Assembly (NCBI RefSeq): GCF_900109775.1
Contig: NZ_FOAX01000001.1
Location: forward strand, 1,550,001 to 1,614,000
DNA length: 64,000 nt
Reading direction: 5' to 3'
Source of the DNA: Pseudoxanthomonas sp. GM95
Lineage (GTDB): Bacteria; Pseudomonadota; Gammaproteobacteria; Xanthomonadales; Xanthomonadaceae
Shown: positions 1 to 8,781 of the stretch, one piece after another
How the letters are laid out: each line of letters opens with the position of its first letter
Position numbering within the stretch: position 1 is the stretch's first letter
Program-made: the position numbers and the translations under genes
Notes under the pieces: model-generated
Told to the model about the DNA's origin: nothing
Database searches by the model: none
The model's input: only the letters and a program-made list of their open reading frames with translations

Positions 1-949
1 ACTGCGGCGGCGCCATGGCCAGGCCGCCCATCACCACCACGGTGCAGGCCGAAGCCACCAGGATCAGACCATCGGCATCGAAGCGTGCGCGCAGGCGCGG
101 CAACAGTAGCGCGCCGACAATTGCGCCGGCGCCCACCGCGCCCAACAGCACGCCATAGAAGCCGGCCGTGCCATGCAGCAGCTGGCGTGCCACCAATGGC
201 AGCAGCGCCCACACCGAACTGGCGAACAGGAAGAACACCGCCGCGCGCAGCAGCACCACATGCAGCTCGCGACTGGATCGCGTGAAGCGCAGACCCGCAC
301 GCAGCGCGCCGAGAAACTGTTCGGACAAGGCGTCATGCACGTTGGCCGGGCGCTTCCACCACAACAGCGCGGCGATCACGAAGACATAGCTCAGCACGTC
401 GGCGCCGTAGGCCAGGGACGCGCCGAAGTTGGCCAGCAGCACGCCGCCCAGCGCCGGGCCGATGGCGCGGGCGATGTTGATGCCCAGCGAGTTCAGCGCC
501 ACGGCGTTCTTCAGATCGCTGCGCGGGACCAGCTCGGGCACGATCGACTGCCACGCCGGTCCCATCAACGCCGCGCCGATGCCACCGATGAAGGTCATGC
601 CGATCAGATACTCGACCGTCAGCGCCCCGCTGCGGGTGAGCAGCAGCAGGGTCAGGCTGACGCTGGCCAGCATGATCTGGATGAAGATCAGGAAACGTCG
701 ACGATCCAGGATGTCCGACAGGACCCCGGCCGGGATCGCCAGCAGGAAGATCGGCAGCGTCGCGGCGGTCTGGATCAGGGCGACCGCAGTGGGATTGGCC
801 GAGAGCTCGGTGACCATCCAGGAGCTGGCCACATCGCGGATGAAGCTGCCGGTGTTACCCAGTACGGCAGCCGCCCACAGGACGGCGAACACGGGCTGTG
901 CCAGCGGCGCGAAGCTGCCGCCACTTGCGCGAGGTTTTTCAGAAGACAT
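1..949 (-). CDS. MFS transporter, EntS-like (3' end beyond window)
   Basis: Major facilitator superfamily exporter of the MFS_3/enterobactin-exporter type, acting in the inner membrane. The first 316 codons are present; the C-terminal end lies left of the window. The N-terminus reads MSSEKPRASGGSFAPLAQ and is followed by hydrophobic helices and the loop DILDRRRFLIF, the usual basic loop between helices 2 and 3 of MFS proteins. The ATG at 949 follows a GGGAGG ribosome site by 5 bases. It overlaps the end of the DoxX gene by 11 bases, so it is the last visible gene of the leftward operon that begins near 4.3 kb. The substrate cannot be read from sequence. Confidence 0.8.
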   Translation of the reverse strand, partial: MSSEKPRASGGSFAPLAQPVFAVLWAAAVLGNTGSFIRDVASSWMVTELSANPTAVALIQTAATLPIFLLAIPAGVLSDILDRRRFLIFIQIMLASVSLTLLLLTRSGALTVEYLIGMTFIGGIGAALMGPAWQSIVPELVPRSDLKNAVALNSLGINIARAIGPALGGVLLANFGASLAYGADVLSYVFVIAALLWWKRPANVHDALSEQFLGALRAGLRFTRSSRELHVVLLRAAVFFLFASSVWALLPLVARQLLHGTAGFYGVLLGAVGAGAIVGALLLPRLRARFDADGLILVASACTVVVMGGLAMAPPQ

Positions 950-1349
950 AACGACCTCCCAGGTCGTGCCAGGCGACCAGCAGGAAACCGCCGGTCAGCC
1001 CCCAGTGCTCGAAGAAGGAATTGGCGATCGTCGTGCGTTCCGGTTTCTGCAGGCCCCAGAAGCGATCGGCCATGAAGTTGGCCAGGATGGTGAACCCGCC
1101 CAGCGCCAAGGCACCGGCCCAGCGATACCAGCCGCTCAGCACCAGTGCTGAAGCCGCCAGTTCGAAGGCGATGATGAGCGCGGCGAACGGCAGTGCAGGG
1201 CGCAGGCCGAAGTGATGCATTTCGGCCACCGCGGCAGGAAAGTCGCGCAGCTTGTCGAACGAGCCCTGCAGGTACGCCGAGCACAACAGCAGCAGCGCAA
1301 CCCAATGCACCCAGGGCGAAGTGAACGCTTCGCGCAACAGGCCGATCAT
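939..1349 (-). CDS. DoxX family membrane protein
   Basis: A 136-residue membrane protein with about four hydrophobic segments, beginning MIGLLREAFTSP. The pattern of a Gly/Ala-rich first pair of helices, the NFMADRFWG-like loop and NSFFEHWGLTGGFLL near the end fits the DoxX/DoxD family, whose members are linked to thiosulfate or redox metabolism although most have no proven reaction. The ATG overlaps the stop of the amidohydrolase gene by one base (TGATG), which implies translational coupling. A reading frame extends further upstream but would run into the amidohydrolase, so the coupled start is preferred. Confidence 0.75.
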   Translation of the reverse strand: MIGLLREAFTSPWVHWVALLLLCSAYLQGSFDKLRDFPAAVAEMHHFGLRPALPFAALIIAFELAASALVLSGWYRWAGALALGGFTILANFMADRFWGLQKPERTTIANSFFEHWGLTGGFLLVAWHDLGGRYVF

Positions 1350-3241
1350 CAGACTGCCCAGCAGGCGCAGCCCAGCGCGCCCCAGAAGCCTTTCAGGTCC
1401 GAGATCGGCAGCTTGCTGGTCCACGCCGTCGCGTGCGCGTGGCCGTGCACGTTGCACTGGTTGGCGCAGCCGCAACCTGCCGCAGCCTGGCGCGCCTGCG
1501 CCGTCGCGTCGGGTTTGGCAGCGGTATCGCCCCAGCCGGCATAGCCGCCGAAACGGCGTACCGGCGACCAGTCCGGCATCGCCGGGGGCGGCGCCGCGTC
1601 ATCGAACCGGGCGAAGTCACCCGCGCCATAGACCACCTTGCCGCCGACCACGGTCAGCAGCGAGGTGATCCCGCTGATTTCGTCCTCGGCACAGGCGTAG
1701 AAGTCGCGGTCCGGCACCATCAGGTCGGCGAACTGGCCGGCCTTGATCGCGCCTTTCTTGCCTTCCTCATTGGAGAACCAGGTGACGTTGACGGTCCACA
1801 TGCGCAGCGCATCTTCGCGATCCAGGCAGTTGCGGCGCGGATACAGCCCAAGCCCGCCGACCGTGCGGCCGGTGATCATCCAGTTCAGCGAGACCCACGG
1901 GTTGTAGGAAGCCACGCGCGTGGCATCGGTGCCGGCCGAGACCTTGACCCCGGCCTCCAGGATCCGCTTGATCGGCGGCGTTGCCTCGGCAGCGCCCGGG
2001 CCGTAACGCTCGACGAAGTACTCGCCCTGATACGCCATGCGGTGCTGCACGGCGACGCCGCCGCCGAGCGCCGCGATGCGGTCGATCGAGCGATCGGAGA
2101 TCGTCTCGGCATGGTCGAAGAACCAGTTCAGGCCTTCGAGCGGGATCTCCTGGTTGACGCGCTCGAACACATCCAGCGAGCGACTGATGGTTTCGTCGTA
2201 AGTGGCATGCATGCGCCAGGGCCAGCGGTTCTCCGCCAGCACGCGCACGACCTCTTCCAACTCGCCTTCCATCTCCGGCGCCATCTCGGGCCGCGGCTGG
2301 CGGAAGTCCTCGAAGTCGGCCGCCGAGAACACCAGCATTTCGCCAGCCCCGTTATGGCGGAAATAGTCGTCGCCTTGCTTGTACTTGGAGGACGCGGTCC
2401 AGTTGAGGAAGTCTTCCTTTTCCTGCTTCGGCTTCTGGGTGAACAGGTTGTAGGCCAGGCGGATGGTCAGTTGCCCGGCATCGGACAGCTGCTGGATCAC
2501 CTGGTAATCCTCTGGATAGTTCTGGAAGCCGCCGCCGGCATCGATCACGCTGGTCACGCCCAGGCGGTTGAGCTCACGCATGAAGTGGCGCGTGGAGTTG
2601 ACCTGGTATTCCAGCGGCAGCTTCGGCCCCTTGGCCAGCGTCGCGTAGAGGATGCCGGCGTTGGGCTTGGCCAACAGCAGCCCGTTCGGGTTGCCGTTGG
2701 CATCGCGCAGGATCTCGCCGCCCGGCGGGTTGGGCGTCTCGCGGGTGTAGCCCACGGCACGCAGCGCCGCGCCGTTGAGCAGGGCGCGGTCGTACAGATG
2801 CAGGATGAAGACCGGCGTATCGGGCGCAATGGCGTTGAGCTCGTCCAGGGTCGGCAGGCGCTTTTCGACGAACTGATGCTCGGTGAAGCCGCCGACCACG
2901 CGCACCCATTGCGGGGCAGGGGTCGCATCCACCTGGCGCTTCAGCATGTCCATCGCATCGGCCAGGCTGCGCACGCCATCCCAGCGCAGCTCCATGTTGA
3001 AGTTCAGGCCGCCGCGGATGATGTGGATGTGGTTGTCGATCAGGCCGGGCAGCACGCGCCGGCCTCGCAGGTCGATGATCGTGGTGTCCGGCCCGGCGCT
3101 GGGCATGATGTCGTGATCCTGGCCGACCTGGAGGAAGCGGCCGTCCTTGATCGCCACGCAGCTGGCGGTCGGGTTGGCTTTGTCCAGGGTGACGAACAGG
3201 CCGCGATGCAGGATCAGATCCGGCGTGATGGGGGAGGTCAT
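1349..3241 (-). CDS. Amidohydrolase family 3 protein (YtcJ-like)
   Basis: A 630-residue metal-dependent hydrolase of the amidohydrolase superfamily, acting on C-N bonds of an unknown amide or cyclic amide. The small beta domain (residues 1-65) runs into the metal site DNHIHIIRGG at 70-79, placed after VLPGLID as in YtcJ/NfdA-type enzymes. Later landmarks are FDHAETISD, GTDATR and the closing beta segment GQFADLMVPDRDFY. The ATG at 3241 overlaps the XapX stop as ATGA. An in-frame extension upstream runs through the XapX gene and is not used. Co-operonic with a YcaC-like hydrolase, so the pair may degrade one small amide compound; this is inference. Confidence 0.85.
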   Translation of the reverse strand: MTSPITPDLILHRGLFVTLDKANPTASCVAIKDGRFLQVGQDHDIMPSAGPDTTIIDLRGRRVLPGLIDNHIHIIRGGLNFNMELRWDGVRSLADAMDMLKRQVDATPAPQWVRVVGGFTEHQFVEKRLPTLDELNAIAPDTPVFILHLYDRALLNGAALRAVGYTRETPNPPGGEILRDANGNPNGLLLAKPNAGILYATLAKGPKLPLEYQVNSTRHFMRELNRLGVTSVIDAGGGFQNYPEDYQVIQQLSDAGQLTIRLAYNLFTQKPKQEKEDFLNWTASSKYKQGDDYFRHNGAGEMLVFSAADFEDFRQPRPEMAPEMEGELEEVVRVLAENRWPWRMHATYDETISRSLDVFERVNQEIPLEGLNWFFDHAETISDRSIDRIAALGGGVAVQHRMAYQGEYFVERYGPGAAEATPPIKRILEAGVKVSAGTDATRVASYNPWVSLNWMITGRTVGGLGLYPRRNCLDREDALRMWTVNVTWFSNEEGKKGAIKAGQFADLMVPDRDFYACAEDEISGITSLLTVVGGKVVYGAGDFARFDDAAPPPAMPDWSPVRRFGGYAGWGDTAAKPDATAQARQAAAGCGCANQCNVHGHAHATAWTSKLPISDLKGFWGALGCACWAV

Positions 3242-3537
3242 GCGTCGTGCTCCTCGCCGTGGATCGGCGATGACGTTTGAGGAAGGTCTTTCGACGGGCG
3301 CTTGCCCTTGGGCAGGTGGCCGAACATGTGCGGCTTGACCTGGTGTCGGACCCAGGTGATCTCGGTCTGGCTGCGCGCCAGCACCTGACGGGCCAACGGC
3401 GGGAGCTGCTCGCCCACCAAGATGCCGAGCAGGCCTACCAATGCGATGACCGGCGGCGCAGGCGAGCGCACATTGAGCAGGCTGTAGATCACGCCAACCA
3501 GCAAGCCGGCCGCCAAGGACAGCAGATAGGGCTTCAT
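3238..3537 (-). CDS. XapX domain membrane protein
   Basis: A 99-residue protein starting MKPYLLSLAAGLLVG, with two hydrophobic segments (about 3-20 and 28-47) and the motif SPAPPVIALVGLLGILVGE typical of the XapX family. The C-terminal half is polar and basic and longer than the usual 55-70 residue family size. The function of XapX proteins is not established. The start is chosen from a GGAG eight bases upstream; the stop overlaps the next ATG as ATGA. It sits between the YcaC-like hydrolase and the amidohydrolase, an arrangement that suggests an uptake or membrane helper role for that pathway. Confidence 0.75.
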   Translation of the reverse strand: MKPYLLSLAAGLLVGVIYSLLNVRSPAPPVIALVGLLGILVGEQLPPLARQVLARSQTEITWVRHQVKPHMFGHLPKGKRPSKDLPQTSSPIHGEEHDA

Positions 3538-3620
3538 CGAAGGACTCCGAGACGGAACAGGCACGGCGTCCGCGCGGAAGGAATCCAGCGCGGACGGGAG
3601 AGGCGTTGTGAAGCGGAACT

Positions 3621-4274
3621 TCAGCCTTCGTGCGCGTTGAACATGGTCTTGGCGTAGGTGACGCCCAGGCCGTACGCACCGCCGTATTGCTTGGCGTAGC
3701 CGGTGGTCATGTCGTAGGTTTCGGTGCGGGCCCAGTCGCGCTGCAGCTCCAGCATGTACTGCAGGGACGTCATCGGCCGCACGCCGGCCTGGACCATGCG
3801 CTCCATCGCACGCTCATGCGCCTCGGTGGAGACATCGCCGCACGCGTCGGCGATCACGTAGCACTCAAAGCCCTGGTCCAGCGCCGACAGGGTCGGGCCG
3901 ACGATGCACACCGAGGTCCACAGGCCGGCGAACACCAGGCGCTGCTTGCCGATCGCGTTGATCTGGTCGATCACCGCTGCGTCTTCCCAGGTGTTCATCG
4001 AGGTGCGGTCCAGCAGCGCCTGGCCCGGGAAGGGGTCGGTGACTTCGGTAAACATCGGGCCGGAGAACGACTTCTCGGCCACGGTGGTCAGGATGGTCGG
4101 CACCTTGAAGCCGGCTGCCGCATTGGCAATCAGCGCGGCGTTGTTGCGAAGGTTGACTGCGTCAATGGACTTGGTCGCAAACGCCATCTGCGACTGGAAG
4201 TCGATCAGGACCAGTGCGTGGTCTTTGGGCGAAAGCAGGTTGGAACCAGGCGTGGGGGTGGCATGCAGCGGCAT
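3621..4274 (-). CDS. Cysteine hydrolase, isochorismatase/YcaC-like
   Basis: A 217-residue cytoplasmic hydrolase of the isochorismatase-like cysteine hydrolase family. Asp25 in LVLIDFQSQM and Cys123 in FAGLWTSVCIVGP match the Asp and Cys of the catalytic triad. The segment YVIADACGDVSTEAHERAMERM and the late MTSLQYMLELQRDWAR are typical of YcaC-type enzymes rather than true isochorismatases. Length agrees with YcaC (about 208 residues). It is the first gene of the leftward operon, and a palindrome lies about 100 bases upstream. Natural substrates of YcaC-like proteins are unknown, so no reaction is assigned. Confidence 0.85.
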   Translation of the reverse strand: MPLHATPTPGSNLLSPKDHALVLIDFQSQMAFATKSIDAVNLRNNAALIANAAAGFKVPTILTTVAEKSFSGPMFTEVTDPFPGQALLDRTSMNTWEDAAVIDQINAIGKQRLVFAGLWTSVCIVGPTLSALDQGFECYVIADACGDVSTEAHERAMERMVQAGVRPMTSLQYMLELQRDWARTETYDMTTGYAKQYGGAYGLGVTYAKTMFNAHEG

Positions 4275-4371
4275 TGATCGTCGTCCAGGCGGGAAAGGGT
4301 GGCGGCATGTTCCCGACGGCGTCGTGATTCGTATTGTTGATCTGTGAGGTTGAGGGTCATTCTTAATTTCG

Positions 4372-4387
4372 CATAATGTATATTATG
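4372..4387. promoter_or_regulatory. Perfect inverted repeat, candidate operator
   Basis: CATAAT-GTAT-ATTATG is a perfect 6-4-6 inverted repeat in an AT-rich stretch between the leftward hydrolase operon and the rightward hypothetical gene. Its size fits a dimeric regulator site. It is about 100 bases from both starts. It could also simply overlap -10 elements. Confidence 0.4.
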
Positions 4388-4483
4388 TAAATAAAAATCG
4401 AGCTCAGGAGGCATCCATCGCCAAGCACCTCACGCTTCTTGGCTACTCTGCTGCTCCGCTCCCCAATCGCATCAAGGATTCGC

Positions 4484-5122
4484 GTGGCTGTCCAAGTTCC
4501 AGAGCTCAACGTCACCATTGCTGCGGATCAGGAAGAAACCCGACTGGCCGTCGGATACATCGGCGACGTGCTGCTTTGCTCCGGGTTCGGTAGCCAGTTT
4601 CAGTGGCACCGGCTTGGATTGGGCGAACGGCTTGTCGGCTGGACGCCTGCGCAATGGGCCGAGGCCATGTTGCCGGCTTTCGACGATGGCCAGGTCCGCA
4701 AGCTGCTGTTGCAGACGATCGCCTCCGGACACCAGCAGTTATGGGAGGTGGCGCCGGTAGATGCGGCGATCCGCTATGAATTCGTCCGGCAGGAGGAATA
4801 CGAGCTGGCCCGCGCGCGGATGCTCGCCGAAACCGACGATCGCTATTGGATCGCGCTGGCGCTGATGTGCCTGGTCCGGGCCACGCAGGCCAATGCGCGG
4901 CTGAGCCATGAATCCCTGCAGGCCAAGCTGGGCAAGCTGCACTGGATCAACCTGGACAAGGCCTTCGCACAGGCCGATGGCTCAGCGGTTGCACGCTACG
5001 TTGGCACGCTGCCCAACCTCGATGGCCTGGGCCACGGGCTGGGTTTGAACCTGCCGTTCGTGCTGTCCGAGCTGCTGGCGCAGGGCCGCGGCTCGGCGCT
5101 GGTCGACCGCCTGCTGGCCTGA
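4484..5122 (+). CDS. Conserved-looking hypothetical protein
   Basis: A 212-residue soluble protein that I do not recognise. It has no signal peptide or membrane segment, is rich in Leu/Ala helices, and has a central acidic/aromatic stretch (DDRYWIALALMCLVRATQ). The GTG at 4484 is preferred because AAGGA lies five bases upstream; an earlier TTG at 4439 lacks a ribosome site. It stands alone between the hydrolase operon and the copper block, separated from copA by a 117-base gap containing a strong regulated promoter, so it probably does not belong to the copper operon. Confidence 0.6.
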   Translation: MAVQVPELNVTIAADQEETRLAVGYIGDVLLCSGFGSQFQWHRLGLGERLVGWTPAQWAEAMLPAFDDGQVRKLLLQTIASGHQQLWEVAPVDAAIRYEFVRQEEYELARARMLAETDDRYWIALALMCLVRATQANARLSHESLQAKLGKLHWINLDKAFAQADGSAVARYVGTLPNLDGLGHGLGLNLPFVLSELLAQGRGSALVDRLLA

Positions 5123-5172
5123 GCGCCTACGCCCGGATGGCCGCTTCGTCATCTGGAAATAGGGGTTTTGCC

Positions 5173-5204
5173 TTGACTGGACTTCACTCCAGACTTTGCA
5201 TACT
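5173..5204 (+). promoter_or_regulatory. MerR-family-type promoter of copAB
   Basis: TTGACT (5173-5178) and CATACT (5199-5204) are separated by 20 bases, the over-long spacer characteristic of promoters that MerR-family activators untwist. Inside lies the inverted repeat CTGGA-N6-TCCAG (5177-5192). The site is 36 bases upstream of copA. A similar arrangement precedes the merR-type gene at 8388, so that regulator is the likely partner. Confidence 0.7.
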
Positions 5205-5239
5205 CGCCGGCCGTTTTGCGCCGCGCCTGGAGTCTGTGG

Positions 5240-7096
5240 ATGTCGATGGAAGCTTTCCGCCCGCCTGGGTTCTCGACCACGCGGCGGCGGTTCGTCACCG
5301 GCACCGGGCTGGCGTTGGCAGGGTCGTCGCTGGCCGTGCCGGGGTTGGCCCTGGGGCAATCCGGCTCCTTCGCACCGCAGGTTCCTGAGCTGCGCGGGCA
5401 GGCATTCGACCTGTCTATCGGCGCCCTGCCCGTCAACATCACCGGTCGGCCGTCGCAGGCGGTGGCAATCAATGGCTCGATGCCGGGGCCGACGCTGCAT
5501 TGGCGCGAAGGCGACGAGGTCACGCTGAAGGTCAGCAATCGGCTCGGCGTAGACACCTCGCTGCATTGGCACGGGATCATCCTCCCGGCGGCGATGGACG
5601 GCGTGCCGGGACTGAGTTTCCACGGGATAGGTCCTTCAGAATCATATCTTTACCGCTTCAAGTTGAAGCAATCTGGCACGTACTGGTACCACGCGCATTC
5701 CAGCCTGCAGGAGGCCAAGGGCGCGTTCGGCGCGATCGTCGTGGCGCCGGCCGGGCCTGATCCGGTGGCAGTGGACCGCGACTACGTGCTGCTGCTCTCG
5801 GACTGGAGCGACGAAGATCCGCACGCCATCGTGCGCAAGCTCAAGCTGCAGCCGGACTACTACAACGTCCACAAGCGCACCGTGGGCGACTTCGTCCGCG
5901 ACGCACGGCAGCAAGGTCTCAAGGTCGCGACGCAGGACCGGCGCATGTGGGGCCAGATGCGGATGAGCCCGACCGACCTGGCCGACGTGAGCGGCCAGAC
6001 CTATACCTACCTGGTCAACGGGGCCAGCCCGGACGCGAACTGGAGCGGCCTGTTCAAGCGCGGCGAGCGCGTGCGCCTGCGCTTCATCAATGGCTCGGCG
6101 ATGAGCTTCTTCGACGTGCGCATTCCGGGACTGAAGATGACCGTGGTGGCCGCCGACGGCCAGCCGGTGCATCCGGTCAGCGTGGACGAATTCCGCATCG
6201 CGGTGGCCGAGACCCTGGACGTGGTCGTGCAGCCGCAGGAGGACCAGCCCTACACGGTGTTCTGCCAGGCGATGGACCGCAGCGGCTACGCGCGCGCCAC
6301 CCTGACGCCCCGCCCCGGCCTGCAGGCACCGGTGCCACCGCTGGATCCCCGCCCGTTGCTGACCATGGCCGACATGGGCATGGACCATGGCCACGGCGGG
6401 ATGTCGCACGGTGCGATGGCGATGCCGGGGACGAGCACGTCCAACCAGGATCACGCCGGCATGGATCACGCGTCGATGGGCCACGGTGACATGGGTGCGA
6501 TGGAGGCTTCGGCGATGGCCGGCATGGGCCACGATCACGCGATGCCCGGCATGGGCACGACCAAGTCGGCGATCGAAGTCCGCCATCCCGCCAGCGAATC
6601 GAACAACCCGGCCGTGGACATGCAGACCATGACGCCCAGCCGCGCCCTGGACGACCCGGGCATCGGCCTGCGCGACAACGGCCGGCGCGTCCTGACTGCG
6701 GCCGATCTGCACAGCACCTTCGACGATCCCGATCCGCGCGAGCCTGGGCGCGAACTTCAGCTGCACCTGACCGGCAACATGGAGCGCTACGTCTGGGGCT
6801 TCGACGGGATTCCGTTCTCCAAGGCCGGCCCGGTCAAGCTCAACTACGGCGAACGCGTGCGTATCGTGCTGGTCAACGACACCATGATGGAGCACCCCAT
6901 CCACCTGCATGGCATGTGGAGCGACGTGGAAAGCGCCGATGGCCAGTTCCAGGTCCGCCGCCATACCGTCAGCGTGCCGCCGGGCAGCGTCCGCAGCTAT
7001 CGGGTCAGCGCCGACGCGCTCGGGCGGTGGGCGTTCCATTGCCACATGCTGCTGCACATGGAGCTGGGCATGTTCCGCGAGGTGCAGGTCGCATGA
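5240..7096 (+). CDS. copA: Multicopper oxidase CopA, Tat-exported
   Basis: A 618-residue periplasmic multicopper oxidase of the PcoA/CopA copper-resistance family, which oxidises Cu(I) and binds copper. A Tat signal TTRRRFVTG (13-21) with a hydrophobic stretch ends near residue 40. Copper ligand motifs are all visible: HWHG at 109-112, YWYHAHS at 148-154, HPIHLHG at 552-558 and HCHMLLHMELGM from 600. A Met/His-rich insert at roughly 380-440 (repeats such as MGMDHGHGGM and MDHASMGHGDM) is the usual CopA metal-binding region. The ATG follows GGAG by seven bases. Its stop overlaps copB as ATGA. Confidence 0.95.
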   Translation: MSMEAFRPPGFSTTRRRFVTGTGLALAGSSLAVPGLALGQSGSFAPQVPELRGQAFDLSIGALPVNITGRPSQAVAINGSMPGPTLHWREGDEVTLKVSNRLGVDTSLHWHGIILPAAMDGVPGLSFHGIGPSESYLYRFKLKQSGTYWYHAHSSLQEAKGAFGAIVVAPAGPDPVAVDRDYVLLLSDWSDEDPHAIVRKLKLQPDYYNVHKRTVGDFVRDARQQGLKVATQDRRMWGQMRMSPTDLADVSGQTYTYLVNGASPDANWSGLFKRGERVRLRFINGSAMSFFDVRIPGLKMTVVAADGQPVHPVSVDEFRIAVAETLDVVVQPQEDQPYTVFCQAMDRSGYARATLTPRPGLQAPVPPLDPRPLLTMADMGMDHGHGGMSHGAMAMPGTSTSNQDHAGMDHASMGHGDMGAMEASAMAGMGHDHAMPGMGTTKSAIEVRHPASESNNPAVDMQTMTPSRALDDPGIGLRDNGRRVLTAADLHSTFDDPDPREPGRELQLHLTGNMERYVWGFDGIPFSKAGPVKLNYGERVRIVLVNDTMMEHPIHLHGMWSDVESADGQFQVRRHTVSVPPGSVRSYRVSADALGRWAFHCHMLLHMELGMFREVQVA

Positions 7097-8304
7097 GCCC
7101 CCTGCCCCATTACCGCAGCTTGGCCTTGGCGTGCGCATTGGCTTTGGCGCAGGGTTCGGCCTTCGCCCAGCAGCACGACCACGCCGCCATGCAGATGCAG
7201 GACATGCCCGGCATGGACATGTCGTCGATGCAGGACACCGGCAAGCCGGCCGACAAGAAGAAAACCTCGGACAAGGCCGAAACCAAGCCGCAGGCCAGCA
7301 CATCCGCGCCGAAGGCCGATCCCCACGCCGGCCATCACGACATGGCCATGCCGATGGACCACGCGCAGCACGCGCCGGCCACGCCGAAGCAGCCGGCCAC
7401 CAAGCCCAAAGCCAAGACGCCGGCCGCCAAACCCAAGCAGGTCACGCCCTCGAGACCTGCCGATCCGCACGCCGGCCACGCGATGCCGGCCGGAATGTCG
7501 ATGGAATCCATGCCGGGCATGGACATGCCGATGGCTGCGCCTGGCGCCCCGCCGATGGATCACAACGCACATCACGGACACAGCGCGCCGATGCCGGCGC
7601 CCCTGCCCGCGCCGACGATGGAGAAACGTGCCGCGGCGTTTCCTGACCTCGGCGGCATGGATATGTCGCTGCATATGGACGACAACCCCACCGTTGCAGT
7701 GCTGCGCGGCGATCGCCTGGAGCACGTCGAAGGCGGCGGCACAGCCTGGGATGCGCGCTTTGGCGTGGGCGGCAATTTCGACAAATTCTGGCTACGTAGC
7801 GAGGGCGAACAACACCGGGGCGAACAGGCGCGCGGCGACGTGCAGCTGCAATGGAGCCATGCGACCGGACCGTGGTGGGACCGGGTGTTTTCGCTGCGCA
7901 GCGATTTCGGCCCGGGGCCATCGCGGCAATGGGCGGGTCTCGGCGTCATGGGCCTGGCGCCTTACAAGTTCGAACTGGAAGCCCACGCCTACATCGGCGA
8001 ACAGGGCCGCCTGGCCGCGCGCGTCGAGGCCGAGTACGAGCTGCTGCTGACCAACCGCCTGATCCTGACCCCGCGGGTGGAATTCAACGCCTACAGCAAG
8101 GACGACCGGGCCAACCGGATCGGCAAGGGCCTGAGTGACGGCGAAGCTGGCCTGCGCCTGCGCTACGAGATCACCCGCCAGTTCGCCCCGTACGTGGGCT
8201 ATGGCTGGAGTCGCAGCTTCGGCGACACCGCCGATCTGGTCCGCGCCGACGGCGAGCCTGCACTGGATCACGGCTGGGTCGCCGGCCTGCGCTTCTGGTT
8301 CTGA
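7093..8304 (+). CDS. copB: Copper resistance outer-membrane protein CopB
   Basis: A 403-residue outer-membrane copper-binding protein. It has a signal peptide ending SAFAQ, then a low-complexity Met/His/Lys/Pro-rich segment (about 25-180) with repeated ADPHAGH and MDMP/MPGMDM blocks that probably holds copper. A C-terminal beta-barrel of the CopB family follows, from DRLEHVEGGG to the terminal aromatic RFWF, the usual end of outer-membrane barrels. The start codon overlaps the copA stop, so it is translationally coupled. The Lys/Pro-rich linkers make the N-terminal half longer than in many CopB proteins, a normal source of length variation in the family. Confidence 0.92.
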   Translation: MSPLPHYRSLALACALALAQGSAFAQQHDHAAMQMQDMPGMDMSSMQDTGKPADKKKTSDKAETKPQASTSAPKADPHAGHHDMAMPMDHAQHAPATPKQPATKPKAKTPAAKPKQVTPSRPADPHAGHAMPAGMSMESMPGMDMPMAAPGAPPMDHNAHHGHSAPMPAPLPAPTMEKRAAAFPDLGGMDMSLHMDDNPTVAVLRGDRLEHVEGGGTAWDARFGVGGNFDKFWLRSEGEQHRGEQARGDVQLQWSHATGPWWDRVFSLRSDFGPGPSRQWAGLGVMGLAPYKFELEAHAYIGEQGRLAARVEAEYELLLTNRLILTPRVEFNAYSKDDRANRIGKGLSDGEAGLRLRYEITRQFAPYVGYGWSRSFGDTADLVRADGEPALDHGWVAGLRFWF

Positions 8305-8329
8305 GCGCAGGCTGCTGGCAGCCAAACCC

Positions 8330-8361
8330 TTGACTCTTGACCAGACTCAAGGGTGCACACT
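8330..8361 (+). promoter_or_regulatory. MerR-family-type promoter of regulator and copper ATPase
   Basis: TTGACT (8330-8335) and CACACT (8356-8361) are again 20 bases apart. The spacer contains CTTGA-N6-TCAAG (8336-8351), nested in a wider CCCTTGA...TCAAGGG repeat (8327-8353). The site lies 26 bases upstream of the MerR-type start and fits autoregulation plus copper induction of the downstream ATPase. Confidence 0.7.
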
Positions 8362-8387
8362 GGGCGTCTTCCCTGTTGGAGCGCCCC

Positions 8388-8780
8388 ATGAACATCGGTC
8401 AGCTGGCCCGCCAGACCCAGGTCCCGATCGACACGATCCGGTATTACGAGCGGCAACGCCTGTTGCCGGAGCCGCCGCGCTCGACGGGCGGCTACCGCCG
8501 TTATGCCGAAGACGACGTCTCGCGCCTGAATTTCATCAGGCGTGCCAAGGGGTTAGGTTTCACTCTTGAGGAAATTGGCGAACTCCTGGCGATCAGCGCC
8601 GGTCGCGGCGACATGGCCGCGGTCAAGGACGCCGCCAGCCGCAAGCTGAGCCAGGTCGAGCAACGCATCGACGAACTGGCCCGTGTCCGCGACGCGCTCA
8701 AGGTCATGGTCGACGCCTGCCCGGGGCATGGCGCGCTGCGCGACTGCCCGATCGTCTCGGCCTTGCGCGAGGACGGTTGA
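8388..8780 (+). CDS. MerR-family metal regulator, CueR-like
   Basis: A 130-residue MerR-family activator. The N-terminal winged helix begins [20 protein letters not shown] with the [17 protein letters not shown] wing. A dimerisation helix follows (about 75-115). The C-terminal metal loop has a cysteine in VDACPGHG and another in RDCPIV, eleven residues apart. That two-cysteine spacing is like CueR (Cu(I)) and HmrR, although related loops occur in Zn and Cd sensors, so the metal is judged mainly from the copper genes on both sides. The ATPase starts one base after its stop, so both are cotranscribed. Confidence 0.85.
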   Translation: MNIGQLARQTQVPIDTIRYYERQRLLPEPPRSTGGYRRYAEDDVSRLNFIRRAKGLGFTLEEIGELLAISAGRGDMAAVKDAASRKLSQVEQRIDELARVRDALKVMVDACPGHGALRDCPIVSALREDG

Positions 8781-8781
8781 G

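Noticed and set aside
173..1075. Long rightward open frames opposite the MFS and DoxX genes
   Set aside because: GC-rich antisense shadows with Arg/Ala/Gln-rich composition and no ribosome site; the leftward frames carry the membrane-protein patterns.
1433..3280. 615-codon rightward frame opposite the amidohydrolase
   Set aside because: Third-position shadow; the minus strand has the metal motif and family blocks.
4406..4500. AGGAGG at about 4407 as ribosome site for an earlier start of the hypothetical gene
   Set aside because: No start codon at suitable distance in the right frame; GTG 4484 has its own AAGGA.
5642..7303. 553-codon leftward frame opposite copA
   Set aside because: His/Val/Arg-rich shadow of the CopA Met/His regions; no start signal.
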